Assembly: GCF_900105345.1 (NCBI RefSeq)
Contig: NZ_FNSN01000003.1
Span: forward strand, 1,674,001 to 1,738,000
Source of the DNA: Arthrobacter woluwensis
GTDB lineage: Bacteria; Actinomycetota; Actinomycetes; Actinomycetales; Micrococcaceae
Direction: 5' to 3'
DNA length: 64,000 bases
The notes beneath the pieces were generated by a model that had not been told where the DNA came from, did no database searches, and was given only the letters and a program-made list of their open reading frames with translations. Shown here in pieces: positions 18,108 to 27,888 of the stretch (the first letter of the stretch is position 1; each line of letters starts with the position of its first letter). Position numbers and translations under genes: made by a program.

Positions 18108-18442
18108 AACTCGTCACGGCAATCGTCCGCCCGGAGAAGCTCGAGAGCATCCGCGAAGGTCTTGAAGCGTACGGAGTCCAGGGACTCACGGTGAGCGCGG
18201 CCAGCGGTTACGGCCGCCAGCGCGGCTATACCGAGGTGTATCGCGGGGCCGAGTACAACGTGAACCTCCTGCCGAAGCTGCGGGTGGAGGTCCTGGCCAC
18301 GGATGAGACGGCGGATGACGTCGTGGACGTCATCATCGCCAGCTCCAACACCGGCCGCGCCGGTGACGGCAAGGTCTGGTCCGTGGACGTGTACGAAGCG
18401 GTCCGGGTCCGGACCGGCGAACGCGGAGCGGCCGCCATTTAG
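18104..18442 (+). CDS. glnK: Nitrogen regulatory protein P-II (GlnK)
   Basis: A trimeric PII signal protein that blocks Amt under nitrogen sufficiency and senses ADP/ATP and 2-oxoglutarate. The 112-residue product has the T-loop GYGRQRGYTEVYRGAEY with the modifiable Tyr-51, and the C-terminal signature TGRAGDGKVWSVDV. In actinobacteria Tyr-51 is usually adenylylated by GlnD. The usual third gene, glnD, is not present downstream: the operon ends at a pair of terminators and an opposing gene. Confidence 0.97.
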   Translation: MKLVTAIVRPEKLESIREGLEAYGVQGLTVSAASGYGRQRGYTEVYRGAEYNVNLLPKLRVEVLATDETADDVVDVIIASSNTGRAGDGKVWSVDVYEAVRVRTGERGAAAI

Positions 18443-18454
18443 CGGAACCGTTCC

Positions 18455-18475
18455 GGCCTCCCGCACGACGGGAGG
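18455..18475 (+). terminator. Short terminator hairpin after glnK
   Basis: GCCTCCCG and CGGGAGGC pair around a 5-nt loop, about 13 bp after the glnK stop. A C/T-rich stretch follows. Confidence 0.55.
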
Positions 18476-18507
18476 CGCCCTTCCTCCCCAGCACGATCAC
18501 CTCCCCC

Positions 18508-18554
18508 CACGACGACGGCGACGCACCCGGCCAGGGTGCGTCGCCGTCGTCGTG
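18508..18554. terminator. Bidirectional terminator between glnK and the G6PDH-like gene
   Basis: A perfect 21-bp inverted repeat (18508-18528 with 18534-18554, 5-nt loop) lies between the convergent glnK and glucose-6-phosphate dehydrogenase-like genes, and can serve both. Confidence 0.85.
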
Positions 18555-18571
18555 CGCTCAGGGGGTGGGAC

Positions 18572-19975
18572 TCAGTTCTCGGTGACCGGGCCCTGGGACC
18601 CCGCCGGGTAGTCCTCGAGCGGGACGCGCCCGTGGGACCACGCGGACAGGACGGGATCCACGATCCGCCAGCAGTCCTCCGCCACATCGGCGCGGACGGA
18701 CAGCAGCGGGTCGCCGTGCAGCACGCCGTCCAGCACTTCGCCGTAGGGAAGGAGCGCCGAGGAGTGGAGTTCCGTGGTCAGCTCCGCCCGGGAGAGCTCG
18801 AAGCCGTTACCCGCGCTCGTGACGTCCAGACCGATGCTCAGGGTGTCCGGCCCGAAGCCGATCCGCAGTTCGTCCGGCTGGTCGGTGCCGCTGAATCCGG
18901 CCGGCAGATGCGCCAGCGGACGGAAGCGGACCACGGCCTCTTTGCGGCGCGTGCCCATGGCCTTGCCGCTGCGCAGGATGAACGGCACCCCGGCCCAGCG
19001 GGTGTTGTTGATCTCGACGCGGACCTCGGCGAACGTCTCGGTCTCGCGCTCCGGGTGCACGCCTTCCTCGGCGACGTAGTCGGGGACCTTTCGGCCGCCG
19101 ATCCTGCCGGCGGTGTACCGGGCGCGCCGCGTGTTGCGGCGGAACGGAGTGGCGACACGGCTGGCCCGCAGCACGGTGGCGATGCCGTCGCGCAGATCCC
19201 GTTCCCCGAGGGTCGCCGGGGGTTCCATCGCCATGAGCGCCATCACCTGGAGCAGGTGGCTCTGGATCATGTCCCGCAGCGCGCCCGCGGAGTCGTAGTA
19301 GCCCGCGCGGCCTTCCAGGGCCAGGTCCTCCTCGAAGGCGATCTCCACTTCGGCGACGTTGTCCCGGTTCCAGAGCGGCTCGAAGAAGCGGTTCGCGAAG
19401 CGCATGCCGATGATGTTGAGCACCGTGGACTTGCCGAGGAAGTGATCCACCCGGTGGATGTGCTCCTCGGGGACCAGACGTCGCAGGGTGCCGTTCAGTT
19501 CGCGCGCGGAGGCGGCGTCGGAGCCGAACGGCTTCTCCAGGACCAGACGCGTTCCGAACGGCACTTCCTCGGGGGTGAGCGACTCGCAGGCGAGCTGGCT
19601 GATGCGCGGGGGCAGGGCGAAGAAGACGGCCACCGGACCGTCGAGCGAGGCGAGCAGACCGGCCAGGGCGCCGGGCGCGGTGACGTCCACCTGGCGGTAC
19701 TGCGAGGTGGCCATGAGCTCCTTCCAATGGGCGCTCGCCTCCTCTCCGGCGTCCAGGGGGAGGGCCTTCGCGAGCCGCCGCTGCCACTTGCTGGGCGTCC
19801 AGGGCTCGGTGCCCGCGCCCACGAGGGTGAGCCCGGGAGCCCGTCCGGCGGAGACCAGGGAGGCGAGCCCTGGCAGCAGGAGCCGTCCCGTGAGGTCGCC
19901 GGAGGCGCCGAGGATGAGCAGTGTCTTGATGTCCTGGGCCCGGGATCGCCGGGCGCGTCGCGTACTGGTCACCAT
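18572..19975 (-). CDS. Glucose-6-phosphate dehydrogenase family protein (divergent)
   Basis: The 467-residue protein follows the G6PDH layout: an NAD(P) Rossmann domain with GASGDLTGRLLLPGL near residue 17, the EKPFG loop, the catalytic-site segment RVDHFLGKS, and the large C-terminal beta domain (FEPLWNRDNVAEVEI onward). Expected chemistry is oxidation of glucose-6-phosphate to 6-phosphogluconolactone. It departs from the canonical signature: the DHYLGKE motif is DHFLGKS, and the Lys of the N-terminal GxxGDL(x)K pattern is Leu. The catalytic His and the EKP lysine remain. It is probably a second Zwf paralogue. ATG 19975 was chosen because the upstream extension is unlike the family. Confidence 0.8.
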   Translation of the reverse strand: MVTSTRRARRSRAQDIKTLLILGASGDLTGRLLLPGLASLVSAGRAPGLTLVGAGTEPWTPSKWQRRLAKALPLDAGEEASAHWKELMATSQYRQVDVTAPGALAGLLASLDGPVAVFFALPPRISQLACESLTPEEVPFGTRLVLEKPFGSDAASARELNGTLRRLVPEEHIHRVDHFLGKSTVLNIIGMRFANRFFEPLWNRDNVAEVEIAFEEDLALEGRAGYYDSAGALRDMIQSHLLQVMALMAMEPPATLGERDLRDGIATVLRASRVATPFRRNTRRARYTAGRIGGRKVPDYVAEEGVHPERETETFAEVRVEINNTRWAGVPFILRSGKAMGTRRKEAVVRFRPLAHLPAGFSGTDQPDELRIGFGPDTLSIGLDVTSAGNGFELSRAELTTELHSSALLPYGEVLDGVLHGDPLLSVRADVAEDCWRIVDPVLSAWSHGRVPLEDYPAGSQGPVTEN

Positions 19976-20117
19976 GCCAGCATGCCATCTCGTCAGTCCG
20001 ACTTGGTACCCTAGAAAGCTGAAAGCCCGTGCCACCCTGGCGCGGGGCCCTGTGAGGGGCTCCATCCCTCACCGGGGCGAAGTCCTGGAACCTCCATCCG
20101 AAAGAAGTGCGCGGCGC

Positions 20118-21689
20118 GTGTTCAATTCACTCTCTGACCGGCTCACAGCGACGTTCAAGAACCTCCGCGGCAAAGGCCGTCTGAGCGAGGCCGACGTCGA
20201 TGCCACCGTCCGCGAGATCCGTCGCGCCCTGCTGGATGCCGACGTCGCCGTTCCCGTGGTGCGTGAGTTCGCCTCCCGCGTGAAGGAGCGCGCCCTCGGC
20301 GCCGAGGTCTCCGCTGCGCTGAACCCGAGCCAGCAGATCGTCAAGATCGTCAACGAGGAGCTCGTCACGATCCTGGGCGGCGAGACGCGCCGCCTGCGCC
20401 TGGCCAAGAACCCGCCCACCGTGATCATGCTCGCGGGTCTCCAGGGCGCCGGTAAGACCACTCTGGCCGGCAAGCTCTCCAAGTGGCTCAAGGGCCAGGG
20501 CCACAGCCCCCTGCTGGTGGCGTGTGACCTTCAGCGCCCCAACGCCGTGACGCAGCTGCAGGTCGTCGGTCAGCGTGCCGGCGTGCCGGTCTTCGCGCCG
20601 CACCCGGGCACCACCAGCGAGTTCGACGTCCCCACCGGCGATCCGGTCGCCGTCGCCGAGGCCGGCGTGGCCGAGGCCCGCCAGAAGCTGCACGACGTGG
20701 TCATCGTGGACACCGCCGGCCGCCTCGGCGTGGACGCCGAGATGATGGACCAGGCGCGCCGCATCCGCCAGGCCATCAACCCGGACGAGGTCCTGTTCGT
20801 CATCGACGCGATGATCGGCCAGGATGCCGTCAACACGGCCAACGCCTTCCACGAGGGCGTCGACTTCACCGGCGTCGTGCTGTCCAAGCTCGACGGCGAC
20901 GCCCGAGGTGGCGCCGCGCTCTCAGTCGCCTCGGTGACCGGCAAGCCGGTCATGTTCGCCTCCACGGGCGAAGGCGTGGACGACTTCGAGCTCTTCCACC
21001 CGGACCGCATGGCCTCCCGCATCCTCGACATGGGCGACATCCTGTCCCTCATCGAGCAGGCCGAGCAGAACTGGGACAAGGACGAAGCCGCCCGGATGGC
21101 GAAGAAGTTCGCCGATCAGGAGGACTTCACCTTCGACGACTTCCTCGCCCAGATGCAGCAGATCCGCAAGATGGGCTCGATGAAGAAGATGCTCATGATG
21201 ATGCCGGGCGCGCAGAACATGCGTCAGCAGCTGGAGCAGTTCGACGAGCGCGAGATCGACCGCGTCGAAGCGATGGTCCGTTCCATGACCCCGCACGAGC
21301 GGGTTGCCCCCAAGATCATCAACGGTTCGCGCCGCGCCCGCATCGCCCGTGGTTCCGGCGTGCACGTGTCCGAGGTCAACGGCCTCCTGGAGCGCTTCGG
21401 CCAGGCCCAGAAGATGATGAAGAAGATGGCGCAGGGTGGTATGCCGGGGATGCCCGGCATGTCGATGGGCGCCGGTGGCGGAACGGCCCGCAAGGCGGCC
21501 AAGAAGAACGCCGGCAAGAAGAAGGCCCGCTCGGGCAACCCGGCGAAGGCCGCCCAGGAGCTGCGCGAGGCCGAGGCCCGGAAGGCGAACCGCGCCCCGT
21601 CCGGCGCGGCGTTCGGGCAGCAGGCGCAGGACTTCGACCCGTCCACCATGGAGCTCCCCAAGGGCTTCGAGAAGTTCCTGGGCAAATAG
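20118..21689 (+). CDS. ffh: Signal recognition particle protein Ffh
   Basis: Ffh binds 4.5S RNA and signal peptides and docks with FtsY. From GTG 20118 the 523-residue protein starts MFNSLSDRLTATFKNLRGKG (N domain), then the G domain with GLQGAGKTTLAGKL, DTAGRLGVD, TKLDG-type motif SKLDGDARGGAAL and GEGVDDFE, then the Met-rich M domain (MKKMLMMMPGAQNMRQ, RRARIARGSGVHVSEVN, MKKMAQGGMPGMPGM). The open frame extends upstream to 19458, but that part is antisense to the G6PDH-like gene and is not used. Confidence 0.97.
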   Translation: MFNSLSDRLTATFKNLRGKGRLSEADVDATVREIRRALLDADVAVPVVREFASRVKERALGAEVSAALNPSQQIVKIVNEELVTILGGETRRLRLAKNPPTVIMLAGLQGAGKTTLAGKLSKWLKGQGHSPLLVACDLQRPNAVTQLQVVGQRAGVPVFAPHPGTTSEFDVPTGDPVAVAEAGVAEARQKLHDVVIVDTAGRLGVDAEMMDQARRIRQAINPDEVLFVIDAMIGQDAVNTANAFHEGVDFTGVVLSKLDGDARGGAALSVASVTGKPVMFASTGEGVDDFELFHPDRMASRILDMGDILSLIEQAEQNWDKDEAARMAKKFADQEDFTFDDFLAQMQQIRKMGSMKKMLMMMPGAQNMRQQLEQFDEREIDRVEAMVRSMTPHERVAPKIINGSRRARIARGSGVHVSEVNGLLERFGQAQKMMKKMAQGGMPGMPGMSMGAGGGTARKAAKKNAGKKKARSGNPAKAAQELREAEARKANRAPSGAAFGQQAQDFDPSTMELPKGFEKFLGK

Positions 21690-21692
21690 GGT

Positions 21693-22202
21693 TTGGTCCT
21701 GAACAGCACCGGCGCGCTGCCCCGGGTGGTTTTCGTCCCCGGGCGTGACGCGTCCGGGGCCGCCGCCTGGCCGCGGCAGCACGGTCTGGCGCTCGAGTTC
21801 GACGCCTTGTTCCTGAAGCAGCCGGACGGTCGGGCGCTCGACGCCGCGGCCGTCCTCGGCACGATCGCCGACGTGCCGTCCGTTCTCGTGGCGCATGGTG
21901 AGGGCGCGACGGCGGCCGTGCAGGCCGCCGTCGAGCATCCCGCTCTGGTGCGGGCCCTGGTGCTGTGCGAACCGTGGCTGCCGGACCTCACGGCCCCGCG
22001 TCCCCAGGGGACCGAGGGCGCGATCATCCCGGGTGTCCCGATGCTCGTGCTGTCGGGCGGCTGGGAACCGGCCTACGAACGCACGGCCCGCCTGCTGGCC
22101 GAGTCCGGCGCGGAACACGTCGTGGCGCCGGGCGCGCACCGGCCGCAGGACTCCTCCGAGGGCGCGGCCGCGATCAAGGACTTCCTCCGCCGCACCGCCT
22201 GA
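21693..22202 (+). CDS. Short alpha/beta-hydrolase-like protein
   Basis: The 169-residue protein resembles small RBBP9/YdeN-type serine hydrolases: an opening strand RVVFVPGRD, a nucleophile-elbow position reading VAHGEGATAA, LCEPWLPD after it, and a terminal His in PGAHRPQDSSEG. The usual nucleophilic Ser of GxSxG is Glu here (H-G-E-G-A), so hydrolase activity is doubtful. It starts 3 bp after ffh with TTG (GTG 21726 is an alternative), suggesting co-transcription with ffh. The function is unknown. Confidence 0.65.
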   Translation: MVLNSTGALPRVVFVPGRDASGAAAWPRQHGLALEFDALFLKQPDGRALDAAAVLGTIADVPSVLVAHGEGATAAVQAAVEHPALVRALVLCEPWLPDLTAPRPQGTEGAIIPGVPMLVLSGGWEPAYERTARLLAESGAEHVVAPGAHRPQDSSEGAAAIKDFLRRTA

Positions 22203-22224
22203 GAGACGCACTGCCTAAACGCAC

Positions 22225-22281
22225 TGCGGGGTCACATCCTGCCGGCTCCGGACGGATCATCCGGCACCACGTGACCCCGCA
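22225..22281. terminator. Bidirectional terminator between ffh operon and thiC
   Basis: An 11-bp inverted repeat (22225-22235 with 22271-22281) encloses a second stem, TGCCGG/CCGGCA. It lies between convergent transcripts, the hydrolase-like gene ending at 22202 and thiC ending at 22292. Confidence 0.75.
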
Positions 22282-22291
22282 TTCGTGCGGC

Positions 22292-24160
<1,869 letters not shown>

Positions 24161-24257
24161 GCGAACACCGTAGCACGGTCCGGACGGGGCGGTCCGCAAC
24201 GCCCGGACTGCGACCGTCATCTCCCGCTCGCAGGCTCACTGACCTACGCTTGAAACC

Positions 24258-25394
24258 ATGCCGGACATGCGACGTCACCCAGTCATCGAGTTCACGGGCC
24301 CCGTTCTGCTGGGGCCGGACGACGAAGCGCTCGGGCTCTGGTCCGTCGACGGGCGCCTGACGTTCAGGATGCCCACCGTGGAGCCGGACCTCACGCTGGA
24401 CGGCTGGGTGGTTCCGGGTCTGGTGGACGCGCATTGCCATATCGGGCTGGTCGAGGGCGGCGCCGCGGATGAAGCCACCTCGCTGGCGCAGGCACGCGCC
24501 GATCTGGCCGCCGGCACTCTTCTGGTGCGCGACGCCGGGTCCCCTGCGGACACACGCTGGCTCACCGGCCGTGCGGACGCACCGCGCATCATCCGGGCGG
24601 CCCGCCACGTCGCCGCGTCCCGCCGCTACCTCCGCGGTCTGGCCCTCGAGGTCGAGGACCGGGACCTCGTGGAAACCGTCCGCGAACAGGCTCGCCTTTC
24701 CGTGGCCGCTGACCCGCGGGGCTGGGTGAAGCTGGTGGGGGACTGGATCGACCGCGACGCCGGCGACCTCCGCCCGTCCTTCCCCGCCGAGCTGGTCGCG
24801 GAGGCGATCGCCGCGGCCCACGAGGAAGGCGCCCGGGTCACGGCCCACTGCTTCGGCGAGGAGGTCCTGGACGATGTCATCGCCGCCGGGATCGACTGCA
24901 TCGAACACGCGACGGGCCTTCAGCCCGAACACCTGCCCCGGCTCGCGGAGGCGAACATCCCGATCGTTCCCACCCTCATCAACATCGCCACCTTCCCGGA
25001 CATCGTCGCCCAGGCCGAGCCGAAGTTCCCGGTCTATGCGGCTCATATGCACGCTCTCTGGGAGGGGCGGTACGAGAATGTGGCCCGCGCCTACGCCGCC
25101 GGGGTGCAGGTCTTCGCAGGCACGGATGCCGGCAGCGTGATCGCGCACGGCCGCATCGCGGACGAGGTCGCGGAGCTCCATCGGGCGGGGCTGCCGTCGG
25201 TGGTGGCTCTCGACGCCGCGTGCTGGTCCGCCCGCGAGTGGCTCGGAGCGGAGAACCTCGAGGAAGGCGCTCCGGCCGATGTGGTGCTGTACGCGCAGGA
25301 CCCGCGGAGGAATCTTGGCACGCTGGCGGCGCCCCGCCGTGTGGTGCTGAACGGTGACCTGCCCGGGGAGAAGCGCCCCAGCGGTATGGAATAA
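24258..25394 (+). CDS. Amidohydrolase family protein (imidazolonepropionase-like)
   Basis: A 378-residue metal-dependent hydrolase of the amidohydrolase superfamily. It has the HxH metal pair in VDAHCHIGL (residues 59 and 61), a probable metal-ligand region KLVGDW, AHCFGEE, CIEHATG, and the active-site Asp in FAGTDAGSV near residue 290. The C-terminal ADVVLYAQDP and beta-sandwich ends are typical. The substrate (a cyclic amide, peptide or similar) cannot be told. It is divergent from thiC but has no evident thiamine connection. The stop is only 1 bp before a palindrome that precedes the next gene. Confidence 0.85.
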   Translation: MPDMRRHPVIEFTGPVLLGPDDEALGLWSVDGRLTFRMPTVEPDLTLDGWVVPGLVDAHCHIGLVEGGAADEATSLAQARADLAAGTLLVRDAGSPADTRWLTGRADAPRIIRAARHVAASRRYLRGLALEVEDRDLVETVREQARLSVAADPRGWVKLVGDWIDRDAGDLRPSFPAELVAEAIAAAHEEGARVTAHCFGEEVLDDVIAAGIDCIEHATGLQPEHLPRLAEANIPIVPTLINIATFPDIVAQAEPKFPVYAAHMHALWEGRYENVARAYAAGVQVFAGTDAGSVIAHGRIADEVAELHRAGLPSVVALDAACWSAREWLGAENLEEGAPADVVLYAQDPRRNLGTLAAPRRVVLNGDLPGEKRPSGME

Positions 25395-25395
25395 A

Positions 25396-25407
25396 TTGAA
25401 GCTTCAA
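25396..25407. promoter_or_regulatory. Perfect 12-bp palindrome, candidate MarR-type operator
   Basis: TTGAAGCTTCAA lies in an AT-rich spacer directly before the VOC gene's AGGAGGT ribosome-binding site. Such TTGAA-TTCAA palindromes are typical operators of MarR-family repressors, but no MarR gene is in the window. Confidence 0.45.
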
Positions 25408-25421
25408 GTAATTTAGGAGGT

Positions 25422-26300
25422 ATGAACACTTCGCTCCCGCAGTCCCAGGACCTTCTCCCCGCCGATCTGAGCATGGGGACCGTCATGCTCAAGGTCGCCG
25501 ACATGAACCTCATGAGCGACTATTACCAGCGCGCGCTCGGCCTCGAGGTCGTCGCGGAGCAGGACGGCGGCCTCTACCTCGGACGTGGCGACTCCGCCCT
25601 CGTCCACCTGGAGCCGGCGGCCGGACTGCAGCTCCCGGGCCGGGGTGAGGCCGGGCTCTTCCACACTGCGCTCCTCTTCGAGGACCAGGCCTCCCTCGCC
25701 GCCACGCTGGCCACTGCCGCGTCCTATGACGCCCGGCTCTTCCAGGGCAGCGCCGACCACCTCGTCAGCCAGGCGTTCTACTTCGGCGATCCCGAGGGCA
25801 ACGGCATCGAGCTGTACTACGACCGCCCGCGCAGCGAATGGTCCTGGGACGGGAGCACCGTCGTCATGGACTCCCTGCCGCTGGATCCCAACGGCTACCT
25901 CGGCGAGCACCTGAGCGAAGCGGCGTTGCAGCAGCAGCGGCAGGCGCGTGCCGACGTCGGGCACGTGCATCTGCAGGTGGGCGATGTCGCCACTGCCGCG
26001 CGCTTCTACGTGGACACGCTGGGCTTCGAGCGCACCGCCGAGATCGGGAACAGCGCGCTCTTCGTCTCGGCCGGCGGCTATCACCACCACATGGCCATGA
26101 ACGTCTGGAACAGCCGCGGCGCCGGCCCTCGCAAGGACACGCTGGGCCTCGGCGAGGTGCTCCTCCAGGTCCCGGCGGACGACGACGTCGCGGCGCTCGC
26201 GGACCGTCTCCGCGTCGCCGGGGTGGGCCATCACCACACCGGTGCGGAATTGCGCTTCGAAGACCCGTGGCGCAACCAGGTGCGCGTCGCGGTGGGATAG
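25422..26300 (+). CDS. VOC family protein, catechol-2,3-dioxygenase-like
   Basis: Two vicinal-oxygen-chelate modules: residues about 17-130 (MGTVMLKVADMNLMSDYYQ through FYFGDPEGNGIELYYDRP) and about 180-290 (VGHVHLQVGDVATAARFYV through RFEDPWRNQVRVAV). The pattern resembles CatE/YfiE-type ring-cleavage dioxygenases, with metal-ligand candidates His in VGHVHLQV, His in GGYHHHMAMNVW, and Glu in the first module's IELYYD. The strong AGGAGGT Shine-Dalgarno sequence at ATG 25422 suggests high expression. The substrate may be a catechol or hydroquinone, as inferred from similar proteins. Confidence 0.8.
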   Translation: MNTSLPQSQDLLPADLSMGTVMLKVADMNLMSDYYQRALGLEVVAEQDGGLYLGRGDSALVHLEPAAGLQLPGRGEAGLFHTALLFEDQASLAATLATAASYDARLFQGSADHLVSQAFYFGDPEGNGIELYYDRPRSEWSWDGSTVVMDSLPLDPNGYLGEHLSEAALQQQRQARADVGHVHLQVGDVATAARFYVDTLGFERTAEIGNSALFVSAGGYHHHMAMNVWNSRGAGPRKDTLGLGEVLLQVPADDDVAALADRLRVAGVGHHHTGAELRFEDPWRNQVRVAVG

Positions 26301-26372
26301 CCTGAAGCCATCCGGCTCCAGTCGTCCTGGAGAACCGGGATCCCCAGCGCCACCGACGAACCCGAGGATGAC

Positions 26373-26819
26373 ATGAGCCAGTCGAACGCTTTCGTAGAGG
26401 TCTTCATCGCCACTCACCAGGAGGCCCTGCAGCGGGCCAAGGCTTTGTCCGGGGGTGCGGCTCCTGACGGGTCTGCTCTCCGGATCCCCGGCATCAGTGA
26501 TTTCGAAGTGGAGCAGCTCTGCTCCTTGGCCGCGCAGGCCGTGCACACCCAGGGCGAACAGGAACTCGAGATGGCGGACATCGCCGTCGACGAGCTGTAC
26601 GCCTTCCCGGCCTCCGCCGTCCGCGTCCTGGAGGAACTGCCCGGCTACCAGAGTGACGGTGAAGACCCGGCGCTCCAGTCCGTGGCGGTCCAGTGGGCGG
26701 CCGACGAGGACGTGCCGTTCGCAGCCGGCGATGCGCAGCAGTACCTGCTCGCCCTGTCTGCGCTCGCGGGCAGGACCGATTCCTCGTCCCGGAACCGCCT
26801 GTACCTGTACTCGGCCTGA
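26373..26819 (+). CDS. Hypothetical protein
   Basis: A 148-residue, acidic, soluble-looking protein that I do not recognise. No signal peptide, transmembrane helix or metal motif is visible. It begins MSQSNAFVEVFIATHQEALQ and ends SSRNRLYLYSA. ATG 26373 has GAGGA 5 bp upstream. Codon use matches the neighbours, and a strong hairpin terminator follows 7 bp after the stop, so it is probably a real gene in its own transcript or with the VOC gene. Confidence 0.75.
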   Translation: MSQSNAFVEVFIATHQEALQRAKALSGGAAPDGSALRIPGISDFEVEQLCSLAAQAVHTQGEQELEMADIAVDELYAFPASAVRVLEELPGYQSDGEDPALQSVAVQWAADEDVPFAAGDAQQYLLALSALAGRTDSSSRNRLYLYSA

Positions 26820-26826
26820 GGTTCGT

Positions 26827-26876
26827 GAATGGCGCGTGGGCGCCGGCCCTGAGGGGCCGGCGCCCACGCGCCATTC
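26827..26876 (+). terminator. Strong hairpin terminator
   Basis: A perfect 23-bp inverted repeat (26827-26849 with 26854-26876) has a 4-nt loop and begins 7 bp after the hypothetical gene's stop. It isolates the following rpsP operon. Confidence 0.85.
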
Positions 26877-26914
26877 TGCTGTCGGGACGCCGGTTCAGTG
26901 CGCTGCGCGGCGCA

Positions 26915-26944
26915 TTAGGCACCCTTGGCCGTCTCTGGCATAAT
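26915..26944 (+). promoter_or_regulatory. Putative promoter of the rpsP operon
   Basis: TTAGGC (26915-26920) and CATAAT (26939-26944) are spaced by 18 bp, giving a leader of about 130 nt before rpsP. Confidence 0.5.
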
Positions 26945-27078
26945 GGACGGGTACCTGATCTGCGTGGCCCCTCTTCCCGTGCATGATCATGTTCCTTTCG
27001 AACCCTCCAGTATGGCCCGCCCCACGGGAGCAGAACGCTGGGTTCAACCCCGTTTCAGAAACAGGAGTGACCACAACA

Positions 27079-27492
27079 GTGGCCGTTAAGATTCGCCTCA
27101 AGCGCTTCGGCAAGATGCGCGCACCGTACTACCGTATCGTCGTTGCGGATTCCCGCACCCGCCGCGATGGCCGTGCCATCGAGGAGATCGGCAAGTACCA
27201 CCCCACCGAGCAGCCTTCCTACATCGAGGTCGACTCTGAGCGTGCTCAGTACTGGCTGTCCGTTGGCGCTCAGCCGACCGAGCAGGTTCTGAACCTTCTC
27301 AAGATCACCGGTGACTGGCAGAAGTTCAAGGGTCTCCCGGGCGCCGAGGGCACCCTGAAGACCAAGGAAGCCAAGCCGGCGTTCGTGGCTCCGTCCACCG
27401 ACTCCGTCGTCATGCCGGAAGCCATCACCCCGAAGGCCAAGAAGGCTGAGGAGGCTTCCGAGGAAGCCGCCGAGACCACCGAGGCTGAGTAG
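27079..27492 (+). CDS. rpsP: 30S ribosomal protein S16 (bS16)
   Basis: From GTG 27079 the protein begins [20 protein letters not shown], the universal bS16 start, with AGGAG 11 nt upstream. The core of about 85 residues is followed by an alanine/glutamate-rich C-terminal extension of about 50 residues ([18 protein letters not shown]), common in actinobacteria. A second GTG at 27067 would add four residues but overlaps the Shine-Dalgarno sequence. It is the first gene of the rpsP-KH-rimM-trmD cluster. Confidence 0.98.
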   Translation: MAVKIRLKRFGKMRAPYYRIVVADSRTRRDGRAIEEIGKYHPTEQPSYIEVDSERAQYWLSVGAQPTEQVLNLLKITGDWQKFKGLPGAEGTLKTKEAKPAFVAPSTDSVVMPEAITPKAKKAEEASEEAAETTEAE

Positions 27493-27735
27493 TTGCTTCC
27501 CGAGGTTCTTGAGCACCTGGTCCGCGGCATCGTGGACAGCCCCGAGGATGTCTCCGTCGCCGCCAAGAACGGCCGCCGCGGAGAGAGCCTCGAGGTTCGT
27601 GTGAACGACGACGACCTGGGCCGAGTCATCGGCCGTCAGGGCCGTACGGCACGCGCGCTCCGCACGGTGGTGGGCGCCCTCTCCGAGGGTGGCCCCGTCC
27701 GCGTGGACGTCGTCGACGGCGAACGCCGTCGTTAG
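27493..27735 (+). CDS. KH-domain RNA-binding protein (KhpA/YlqC type)
   Basis: An 80-residue single KH domain with the GxxG loop in GRVIGRQGRTARA. It starts with TTG immediately after the rpsP stop codon (TAG then TTG), so it depends on translational coupling with rpsP. Homologues bind RNA broadly and pair with KhpB. Placement between rpsP and rimM is conserved in Gram-positive bacteria. Confidence 0.95.
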   Translation: MLPEVLEHLVRGIVDSPEDVSVAAKNGRRGESLEVRVNDDDLGRVIGRQGRTARALRTVVGALSEGGPVRVDVVDGERRR

Positions 27736-27764
27736 AACCGGCCTGCGAAGACAAGGCTAAAGCC

Positions 27765-27803
27765 GGAACGGCCCCTCCGCCCTCGTGGTGGAGGGGCCGT
27801 TCC
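27765..27803 (+). terminator. Hairpin between the KH gene and rimM (terminator or attenuator)
   Basis: GGAACGGCCCCTCC (27765-27778) pairs perfectly with 27790-27803 around an 11-nt loop, 29 bp after the KH gene. It lies inside what is normally a single operon, so it may set a lower level for rimM-trmD than for S16. Confidence 0.7.
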
Positions 27804-27888
27804 CGTCAGATGACATCCTCAGAAGACCTTCACGGTGTAAACCCGGCGCTCCCGGCGCCATCGACAGACATGAATTGGTAGGTGGAAC

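Noticed and set aside
19458-20117. Upstream extension of the ffh frame
   Set aside because: It is antisense to the G6PDH-like gene and carries no SRP homology; the N domain of Ffh starts exactly at GTG 20118.
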